Shown here: piece by piece, positions 39,483-44,886 of the stretch
Position numbering within the stretch: position 1 is the first letter of the stretch
Layout: each line of letters starts with the position of its first letter
Notes under the pieces: model-generated
The model's database searches: none
What the model was told of the DNA's origin: nothing
What the model saw: only the letters and a program-made list of their open reading frames with translations
Made by a program: the position numbers and the translations under genes
NCBI GenBank assembly: GCA_016194865.1
Contig: JACQAT010000003.1
Location: forward strand, 1 to 44,886
DNA length: 44,886 nt
Direction of reading: 5' to 3'
From: Chloroflexota bacterium
GTDB lineage: Bacteria > Chloroflexota > Limnocylindria > P2-11E

Positions 39483-39629
39483 CGATCGCAGTATGGCCGC
39501 TCGAGCGCGGTACCCCGATTGCGAGGATTGCAGGCACCATGCTGCGGTCGCCAGTTCATGGAGGACGACAAGAGCTGGTTCCGCCTCGAGGATATCCACC
39601 CGATCTCGTCGAGCGGCACGCGAAGAGGC

Positions 39630-40208
39630 CTACCCCAAAGCGCGCCTCGCGCTCGCGAGATCGTCCGGCGTGTTCACGTTGGTGAAGGCGCGCAGCTCGG
39701 GATCGATCGCGCGCAGCTCGGCCTCGTCGACGGCGGTCACACCCACATCGTCGAAGAATGAGATGACGCGCATGCGACCGGCCCTGAGCGCGGACTCCAT
39801 CGCCGGAACGCAGGCCTTCGCGTAGACCGCGTGCAGCGTCTCGTACTCGCCGCCGATGCGCGGGATGACGACGTCGCCATCGCGCGCGAGCAACGCGCGC
39901 CACATCGCCTCCGCGAGGAACGGCATGTCGCAGGCGCACACCAGCACGCGGTCGTGCAGCGCGGCGGACACGCCGGTCGCGATCCCGCCGAGCGCGCCGC
40001 CATCGGGGAAGCGATCGGGCACCACGCGAACGCCAAGCGTCGCGTAGCGCGGATCGTTCGCGACGATGAGCACGTCGTCCGCGACCGAGCGCAGGACGTC
40101 GAGCGCGCGCTGGATGATGGGCCGGCCGTCACCGAGGTCGAGCCAGGCCTTGTCCTCCCCCATGCGACGGCTCTTGCCACCCGCCATGACCGCCGCGGAC
40201 AGGCTCAC
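39630..40208 (-). CDS. mobA: Molybdenum cofactor guanylyltransferase
   Basis: Attaches GMP to molybdopterin to make the MGD cofactor for molybdoenzymes, 192 residues. It opens with the nucleotidyltransferase loop AAVMAGGKSRRMGEDKAWL, followed by the VVPDRFPDGGALGGIATG segment and CACDMPFLAEA (metal/GTP region). GTG 40208 overlaps the mobB stop as GTGA. Co-transcribed with mobB and tatA. The end at 39630 carries the ARRALG tail. Confidence 0.92.
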   Translation of the reverse strand: MSLSAAVMAGGKSRRMGEDKAWLDLGDGRPIIQRALDVLRSVADDVLIVANDPRYATLGVRVVPDRFPDGGALGGIATGVSAALHDRVLVCACDMPFLAEAMWRALLARDGDVVIPRIGGEYETLHAVYAKACVPAMESALRAGRMRVISFFDDVGVTAVDEAELRAIDPELRAFTNVNTPDDLASARRALG

Positions 40209-40687
40209 CGCCTGCGTGACGCGATGAGGTCGGCCACGCCGCTCGCGTCGTCGAGGGCGAAGCGCGGGACGTCGCTCCGCCCGGGAACGAAGTCGCAGAC
40301 CACGGCGATGAGCCGCGGGTCGCTCCCGCAGACGAGCTCGGTCGAGAGCGCGCCGCGCGCGATCTCGATCTTCGGCAGCGGCTCACCCTTGAACCCCTCG
40401 ACGATCAGCAGGTCGAGATCGCGCCGCGCGTAGCGCGCGATCGTCGCGTCGAGCGACGGCTCGGGATCGCCGTCGTCGATGACCGCGACCTGGCCGCCGC
40501 CGGTGACGATCGTCTGCCACACCCCGGTGCGCCGGACGCGATAGCTGTCCTTGCCGGGCTGGTCGATCTCGAAGCTGGCGTGCGCGTGCTTCAGATAGCC
40601 CACGCGCAGCCCCCTGCCGACGAGCAGCGGGAGCAGCGCCGTGAGGAACGTCGTCTTGCCGCTGTTATGGCGGCCAACAACCGCCAC
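40205..40687 (-). CDS. mobB: Molybdopterin-guanine dinucleotide biosynthesis protein B (GTPase)
   Basis: P-loop GTP-binding adapter for MobA, 160 residues. Walker A is GRHNSGKTTF (K11), starting five residues from the N-terminus. Then come LKHAHASFEIDQPGKDSYR and LIVEGFKGEPLPKIE, both strongly conserved in MobB. GTG 40687 is 19 bases past the tatA stop; no Shine-Dalgarno sequence is evident, so the start could in principle be earlier, but the frame overlaps tatA. GTGA overlap with mobA. Confidence 0.92.
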   Translation of the reverse strand: MAVVGRHNSGKTTFLTALLPLLVGRGLRVGYLKHAHASFEIDQPGKDSYRVRRTGVWQTIVTGGGQVAVIDDGDPEPSLDATIARYARRDLDLLIVEGFKGEPLPKIEIARGALSTELVCGSDPRLIAVVCDFVPGRSDVPRFALDDASGVADLIASRRR

Positions 40688-40706
40688 GGTGACGCGGCTC
40701 AGGAAA

Positions 40707-40982
40707 TTACGAGGCGGTCGGCGTGCCGCAGCTGGGGCAGAACTTCGCGCCGTCGGACAGGCCGGAGCCGCACTTGGCGCAGAACTTCGCGCCGCTCGCG
40801 GTCATGGTACCGCCGGTCGGGGTGGCGGCGACGCTCTTGTTCTCGCCGGTCGACTCGTCGCGGAAGGATCGAACACCCCTGCCGAGCTGGCCGAAGACGT
40901 CTGGCAGCTTGCCCGCGCCGAAGACGATGAGGACGACCACGAGGATGATGAGCATCTCCGGGCCGCCGAGATTGAACGGCAT
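40707..40982 (-). CDS. tatA: TatA/E-type translocase subunit with C-terminal zinc ribbon
   Basis: The N-terminal part (NLGGPEMLIILVVVLIVFGAGKLPDVFGQLGRGVRSFRDE) is a normal TatA: short outer segment, one membrane helix, the FGAGKLP hinge and amphipathic helix. Unusually, after a Ser/Thr/Gly linker it ends with FCAKCGSGLSDGAKFCPSCG (C68, C71, C82, C85), a zinc ribbon of the double CxxC type. The total length is 91 residues. ATG 40982 with a GGGAAG Shine-Dalgarno sequence upstream. Upstream of mobB and mobA, consistent with export of molybdoenzymes through Tat. The zinc ribbon may bind partners or the Tat substrate (inference). Confidence 0.9.
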   Translation of the reverse strand: MPFNLGGPEMLIILVVVLIVFGAGKLPDVFGQLGRGVRSFRDESTGENKSVAATPTGGTMTASGAKFCAKCGSGLSDGAKFCPSCGTPTAS

Positions 40983-41038
40983 GATTCCACTTCCCTTGCG
41001 CGCCGGCCGCGCGTGTGTTCAAAGGACAGTGTATTGCG

Positions 41039-41830
41039 CTAGCGAAGCAATCCGTCGAGCAGACCCAGGAAGAGCGGGATGACGACGGCCAGCATCAGGG
41101 CCGGCATGTAGCAGAGGACGAGGACGAGCATCAAGCGTCCCTCGACCTGGGCCGCCGCGTCCAAGGAACGGACCCGTTCGTCCGCGCGCTGCGCGTCCCG
41201 AGCGTCATGCAGGATCGTGAGGGAGCCTCGACCGAGATCCCGCGAGCGCTCCAGCTCGGTCGCCAGGTCCGCCAGCTTCGCGACCCCTTCCCTGCGTGCC
41301 TCCAATGCGAGAGAGGGGTAGAGCGGCGCACCCAACGCGTACGCATCGGCCACCCTGCGCATCACGCCATCGAGCAAGGGAGCACCGGTCCCGTGGGTGG
41401 CGAGCGACGCGAACGCGGACTCGGGCGGCCGACCGGCGCTCACCAGCGCGTCGGCCCGTTCGATGACGACGACCAGCGCGCGCTCCGCGGCGGAGGTCCG
41501 CCCATGAGCCGACCGCTCGACGTACATCGCCGGCGCGATCCAGGCGGCATAGGCCAGACCCGCGGCCAGCGGCGCGCTGCCGATCAGCGCGAGCGACGCG
41601 ATCAAGACGATGACGGCCAGCGCGCAGCGGAACGAGATGACCTGCGCCGGCTTCCAGCCGATCCCGGCACGTCGCAGCTCCCGTACGAGCAGGAGTCGCG
41701 AGCGTCGCTCACCGAGATCCCGCTGTGGAGCGAGCAACCGCAGGAGGGCGGGTACGCGCGATGCTCGTGAGAACGACAGGACGGCACAGCACACCGTGGC
41801 CGCGAACAGTGCCGCGCCGAGCGCGCTCAG
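41039..41830 (-). CDS. tadC: Tad secretion platform protein TadC
   Basis: Second T2SF-domain membrane protein of the Tad machine, 263 residues from CTG 41830. Visible: a helix pair near LAVIVLIASLALIG, VVIERADALVSAGRPPESAFASLATHG (the T2SF cytoplasmic core), and C-terminal helices LMLVLVLCYMPALMLAVVIPL. The start is inferred from similarity to the adjacent TadB. TadB starts MTAAGAALSAIAVCCAI, and this gene reads SALGAALFAATVCCAV right after a CTGA overlap with the TadB stop. A GTG twelve codons later is the alternative start. The family assignment is sound; the CTG start is less certain. Confidence 0.8.
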   Translation of the reverse strand: MSALGAALFAATVCCAVLSFSRASRVPALLRLLAPQRDLGERRSRLLLVRELRRAGIGWKPAQVISFRCALAVIVLIASLALIGSAPLAAGLAYAAWIAPAMYVERSAHGRTSAAERALVVVIERADALVSAGRPPESAFASLATHGTGAPLLDGVMRRVADAYALGAPLYPSLALEARREGVAKLADLATELERSRDLGRGSLTILHDARDAQRADERVRSLDAAAQVEGRLMLVLVLCYMPALMLAVVIPLFLGLLDGLLR

Positions 41831-42666
41831 CGCAGCGCCCCGTTCACGATGCGCCTCGCGAGGACGATGCCCGCGACCTCGAGCGCGCCGGCGAGGGGCA
41901 GCAGGACCGTGCGCCCGAGAGTGCTGTCCAGACTGGCCGCGAGCGTCGGGACCGTGAGCCAGAGGTAGAGCACGAGCGCGGGGACGACCAGGGCGAGCAG
42001 CCACACCTGCATGCGCACACCGCTGGACCGCGCCCTCACCTCCTGATCGAGACGATCGTCAAAGACGAGCCGATCGGAGACCGCTCCGACAAGGCTCGCG
42101 ACGCGATCGATCGGCAGCCGCTCCGCCACGCCGAGGGCCATCGTTTCGAGCGCCAGCCGCGTGCGCGTATCGGCCATCCGCCGCGCGACGTCGTACAACG
42201 CGCGATCCAACGCGGTCCCCACCGCGAACGAGCGCAGTGCCTCGTCGAGCGGGCGCCGCGCGATCGGATCACTCTCCCCGTCGCACGCCCGCCGCATCGC
42301 GTCCGCGAGCGCGGTCCCGCTCCGCAGGCTCGAGTGGATCCGCCGGATCAGCTGCGCCGTGACGTGGCGCGCCGCGCGGCGCCGCTCGCCGGCACGCATG
42401 CGCAGCCACACCGAAGGCAGCACAACGCCCGGCAGCAGCCCCAGGAGCGCGGGCGCACCGAGGAGGACCGCACCGATCGTCGCCGCGCCGCCGGTCCCCG
42501 CGCGGAGCAGCTCCCATCGTGCGGAGCCGAACCGCATGCCTGCGTCCTGAAGCGTGTCGCGCTCGGGGTGCCGCATCGCATGCGCCGCCCAGCTCGCCGG
42601 GACCGCGAGGGAGGCGATCGCGCAGCAGACCGCGATCGCGCTCAGCGCCGCGCCGGCTGCCGTCAT
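41827..42666 (-). CDS. tadB: Tad secretion platform protein TadB
   Basis: First T2SF-domain membrane protein of the Tad machine, 279 residues. An N-terminal helix pair precedes the soluble region with LIRRIHSSLRSGTALADAMRRAC. Two C-terminal helices (VWLLALVVPALVLYLWLTVP and TVLLPLAGALEVAGIVLARRIVNG) close it. TadB and TadC form the inner-membrane platform for the TadA ATPase. ATG 42666 overlaps the tadA stop as ATGA. The upstream extension of the frame overlaps tadA and is not coding. Confidence 0.88.
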   Translation of the reverse strand: MTAAGAALSAIAVCCAIASLAVPASWAAHAMRHPERDTLQDAGMRFGSARWELLRAGTGGAATIGAVLLGAPALLGLLPGVVLPSVWLRMRAGERRRAARHVTAQLIRRIHSSLRSGTALADAMRRACDGESDPIARRPLDEALRSFAVGTALDRALYDVARRMADTRTRLALETMALGVAERLPIDRVASLVGAVSDRLVFDDRLDQEVRARSSGVRMQVWLLALVVPALVLYLWLTVPTLAASLDSTLGRTVLLPLAGALEVAGIVLARRIVNGALR

Positions 42667-43805
42667 CGCCAGCGAAGACCCGACGAGGGGATCCGCACCG
42701 CGGTCTCGCCCGCGCGCCACAGCGGCTCGTTCCGGTCGTCGCGCACGGCAACGATCTCGCGGACCGATCGCTGGCCGGACGGGTCGCGGCGCACATGAAC
42801 GATGAGATCAAGTGCGCGACGCACGTGCCGCGCGATCGCTCCCGGGGCGAGCTCGCCAGCACGCGCGAGCAGGAGCTCGAGCCTTCCGATCGCATCGTCC
42901 GCGGAGCCCGCGTGCAGGGTCGTGAGGGATCCGTCGTGGCCCGTGCTGAGCGCTTCGAGGAGCGCCGACGCTTCTCGCGGCGCCCGGACCTCGCCCACGA
43001 TGATCCGATCGGGCCGCATGCGGAGCGCGTTCACCACGAGATCGGCCACACGTACGCCGCTTCCGTCGCGCCCGGGGACGCATTCGAGATGCACGGTGTG
43101 CGGATGCGGCAGCGCCAGCTCGTGCGTGTCCTCGATCACGATCAGACGCTCATCGGGTGGAATGAACGCGGCGAGGGAGCGGAGGAGCGTGCTCTTCCCT
43201 GAACCCGTGGCGCCGCTCACGACGATGTTGGCTCGCTCATTGACCGCGTCGCCGAGAAAGCGCGCGGCCGACTCGGCGATGCCGCCCGTCGACGTCCACG
43301 AGCCCGGCCCGCCGTACAGCTCCAGGGAGCGGCTGCGGAACGTGCGGATCGAGAGCGACGGTCCGCCGACAGGCTCGATCACCACGTTCGCGCGGCTGCC
43401 GTCGCGCATGCGCGCGTCCACGAACGGCTGCTCGATCGTGAGCTCGCGTCCGACGCTCGCGGCGATGCGATGGACGAGATCCGCCAGCTCCGCCGCGTCG
43501 CGGAAGGAGACATCGCTGCGTTCGAGCCGGCCACCGCGCTCGACGAAGATCTCGCTCGGCGTATTGACCAGAACGTCGGTCACGGCGGGGTCCTCGAGAA
43601 GCTCTTGGATCGGGCCGAAGCCGAAGAGCTCGGCGCACAGCGCATCGACGGCCCGCTCATCGAGCGGTGTAGCGGCCGCGATCCGCACCCGCTCGCGAAG
43701 GAGCGCGCGACGCGTTCGGTCGGCATACACGGCGAGGAGCGAGCTCGGGTCGAAGCCGACGGATACGGCCGCACGGACGCGAGCGACGACGACCGGATCG
43801 TTCAC
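42663..43805 (-). CDS. tadA: Tad secretion ATPase TadA (CpaF)
   Basis: Secretion-superfamily ATPase that drives pilin assembly, 380 residues. Motifs: FGFGPIQELLEDPAVTDVLVN at the N-terminal domain, Walker A GATGSGKSTL (about 198-207), Walker B/Asp box ERLIVIEDTHEL, and the His box TGHDGSLTTLHAGSADDA. GTG 43805 overlaps the tadZ-like stop as GTGA. The longer upstream frame overlaps that gene. Together with tadB and tadC it supplies the inner-membrane motor for the TadE/TadG proteins encoded 5 kb to the left. Confidence 0.94.
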   Translation of the reverse strand: MNDPVVVARVRAAVSVGFDPSSLLAVYADRTRRALLRERVRIAAATPLDERAVDALCAELFGFGPIQELLEDPAVTDVLVNTPSEIFVERGGRLERSDVSFRDAAELADLVHRIAASVGRELTIEQPFVDARMRDGSRANVVIEPVGGPSLSIRTFRSRSLELYGGPGSWTSTGGIAESAARFLGDAVNERANIVVSGATGSGKSTLLRSLAAFIPPDERLIVIEDTHELALPHPHTVHLECVPGRDGSGVRVADLVVNALRMRPDRIIVGEVRAPREASALLEALSTGHDGSLTTLHAGSADDAIGRLELLLARAGELAPGAIARHVRRALDLIVHVRRDPSGQRSVREIVAVRDDRNEPLWRAGETAVRIPSSGLRWR

Positions 43806-44575
43806 GCGCACGCGCGTATGAGCTCGTCGATCGCCCGAAGCGTCGGGACCCTGGCCGCGAAATCGTCGGCAGCGAGGTATGGATCGACCGGGATGGTGGC
43901 GAGCAGCGGCCATGGCAGGCGCGGCGCGATGCGGACCGCATCCTCCTCTGCCGCGCCAACGACGACCAGACCGACACGCTTGACCTCGGCTGGAACGAGC
44001 GTCGTCGCGCAGAACGCTGCCTGCAGCTGGCTCGCGCGGATCCCGGCGACGACGCAGAGCACGTCGACGCGTTCGAGCAGCACCTCATCGAGCACATCTG
44101 GACCGGCACCCAGGTCCATCACGACGGCCCGGCCCGCCGCCGCGCGATCAAGCGTTTCCAGGACGCGTTGCGCATCGAAGGTCGAATGCAGGCTTGGCGC
44201 GCCGGCGAGGAAGGGCACCTCGTTCCAGCGGGAGATCACCTCGCGCTCTCGACCGGCCATGAGCAGCGCATCAGCGAAGGTCGCGACCTCCAGGCCGGCC
44301 CGCAGGGCGAGGGACGGCGCCCAACGATCCAGATCGACGAGCAACGGCGCGACTCCCGCCGCCGCCGAACGATGCGCGACGAGAGCCGCCACGGTGGACG
44401 TTCCGACACCCGCGTTCAGTGCCCAGAAGGCGATCCGCGATCCACTGCGCAGAGCCGCCGCGCGCGTCGGGCGCAGCGGCTCGAGGGGCCGCTCGCGGCC
44501 GGTCGCCTCCCGAAGGACGGTCAGCGCGACCGATGACAACGGCGTGCGGTCGAGCCAGGATCGGAGCGGGATCAC
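43802..44575 (-). CDS. TadZ/CpaE-like ParA-family localisation protein
   Basis: A 257-residue deviant MinD/ParA protein that, by family knowledge, places the Tad machine at the cell pole or a focal site. The P-loop at residues 51-62 reads WALNAGVGTSTV. The canonical KGGxGKST Lys residues are replaced by Asn and Thr, a known feature of TadZ-type proteins with atypical Walker A. LLVDLDRWAPSLALRAG and VVMDLGAGPDVL are the other ParA-type segments. GTG 44575 overlaps the upstream gene stop as GTGA. ATP binding or hydrolysis is doubtful with this loop. Confidence 0.78.
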   Translation of the reverse strand: MIPLRSWLDRTPLSSVALTVLREATGRERPLEPLRPTRAAALRSGSRIAFWALNAGVGTSTVAALVAHRSAAAGVAPLLVDLDRWAPSLALRAGLEVATFADALLMAGREREVISRWNEVPFLAGAPSLHSTFDAQRVLETLDRAAAGRAVVMDLGAGPDVLDEVLLERVDVLCVVAGIRASQLQAAFCATTLVPAEVKRVGLVVVGAAEEDAVRIAPRLPWPLLATIPVDPYLAADDFAARVPTLRAIDELIRACA

Positions 44576-44886
44576 CCGGACATCCACCGCGCGAGGGCTC
44601 CACTGCTCCGTGCGACCGTGCCGGATGGTCGCGCATGCTCGACGGCCGCTGTGTCGAAGACGATCGGCCGCAGGATCGCGCGGACGTCGCGGTCGCGATA
44701 GGCGCCGCGGTCGAGCCACACCCGACGGTCCCACAGGAACAGCCGCTCGTGTCCATGGAGAAGCGCCCGGCAGCGCTCGCGGGCGCGTCTCGTCACTGGC
44801 ACGCGCGGCGCGAATGGTCGACGAAGGGCGAGCCATGACGCGCGCGAGAGCGGCACCGGCTCCAGCCAGACGACGTCGAGCCCGAC
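44572..44886 (-). CDS. Unknown protein, C-terminal part only (runs off right edge)
   Basis: An open frame from the right edge to TGA at 44572, at least 104 residues. It is Arg-rich with Trp and Leu (WLEPVPLSRASWLALRRPF, LFLWDRRVWLDRG, VRAILRPIVFDTAA). I see no known domain, no membrane helix and no signal peptide in the visible part. The GTGA overlap with the tadZ-like gene and shared strand argue that it is a real member of the Tad operon. It could be a pilus-related or an unrelated small protein; its start lies beyond base 44886. Confidence 0.5.
   Translation of the reverse strand, partial: VGLDVVWLEPVPLSRASWLALRRPFAPRVPVTRRARERCRALLHGHERLFLWDRRVWLDRGAYRDRDVRAILRPIVFDTAAVEHARPSGTVARSSGALARWMSG

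Noticed and set aside
39490-39630. Possible small zinc-ribbon protein (CEDCRHH) between the DUF885 gene and mobA on the plus strand
   Set aside because: Only one Cys pair, the plausible continuation is in a second frame, and the end overlaps mobA antisense; too weak to call a gene or a remnant.
37929-39761. Plus-strand open frame opposite the DUF885 gene
   Set aside because: Arg-rich antisense sequence; the DUF885 gene has its HEGYPGH motif on the other strand.
1-44886. CRISPR arrays, tRNA or rRNA genes, insertion sequences or phage genes
   Set aside because: None recognised on reading both strands; the only repeats are the short palindromes, the argG tail repeats and the tad gene duplication.

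Overview
The window is a GC-rich bacterial chromosome segment, densely packed, with no gene-free stretch longer than about 200 bases and no tRNA, rRNA, CRISPR array or insertion sequence that I can see. The gene set suggests a member of the Chloroflexota or a neighbouring phylum, perhaps a Limnocylindria-like lineage: a K+-independent proton pyrophosphatase, Tad pilus genes, a lipoprotein-type peptide-binding protein, heavy use of GTG/TTG starts, and promoters placed so that many transcripts would be leaderless. This placement is an inference from gene content.

Layout, left to right. (1) 1-5152, minus strand: arginine operon argC-argJ-argB-argR-argG-argH behind an AT-rich palindromic promoter/operator. 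argC has lost its 3' end. (2) 5253-6548 glutamate dehydrogenase, divergent from (3) 6555-10016, the riboflavin operon ribD-ribE-ribBA-ribH. (4) 9941-12212, minus: 5-oxoprolinase pxpA-pxpB-pxpC, which overlaps ribH tail to tail. (5) 12238-13695, minus: a lower-GC two-gene island (HTH protein plus nucleotidyltransferase-like protein) with a near-perfect sigma-70 promoter. It resembles a type IV toxin-antitoxin pair and lies directly upstream of pxpA. (6) 13779-15979: pyrophosphatase hppA and its terminator. (7) 16180-17897: a small HTH protein convergent with sigma-54, which carries a zinc-ribbon insert. (8) 17920-21637: three membrane subunits resembling NuoL, NuoK and NuoN with no peripheral-arm genes. 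(9) 21634-24387, minus: ndk, an M16 peptidase and a porphobilinogen-synthase-like protein lacking the Schiff-base lysine. (10) 24439-29610: secreted C39-like protein, aminotransferase, D-2-hydroxyacid dehydrogenase, DUF554 protein and threonine aldolase, with a tandem palindromic repeat between the aminotransferase and the dehydrogenase. (11) 29659-33302, minus: peptide ABC transporter binding protein and two permeases without ATPases. (12) 33425-37850: a three-gene TadE/TadE/TadG set present twice in tandem. (13) 37854-40982, minus: DUF885 peptidase, mobA, mobB and a TatA with a zinc ribbon. (14) 41039-44886, minus: tadC-tadB-tadA-tadZ-like and a partial upstream gene.

How the genes fit together. 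Regions 1, 2 and 4 converge on glutamate: 5-oxoproline is opened to glutamate, glutamate dehydrogenase links it to 2-oxoglutarate, and the arg operon consumes it for arginine. Regions 12 and 14 together supply the ATPase, platform proteins and pseudopilins of a Tad-type pilus or secretion machine. mobA/mobB next to tatA fits cofactor loading and Tat export of molybdoenzymes.

Genome style: genes inside operons overlap by four bases, most often GTGA (12 cases), less often ATGA (5), TTGA (2) and once CTGA. Three convergent gene pairs share a single CTAG as the stop codon on both strands. Several operon-leading genes have a TANNNT-like box 6-8 bases before the start codon, which points to leaderless mRNAs.
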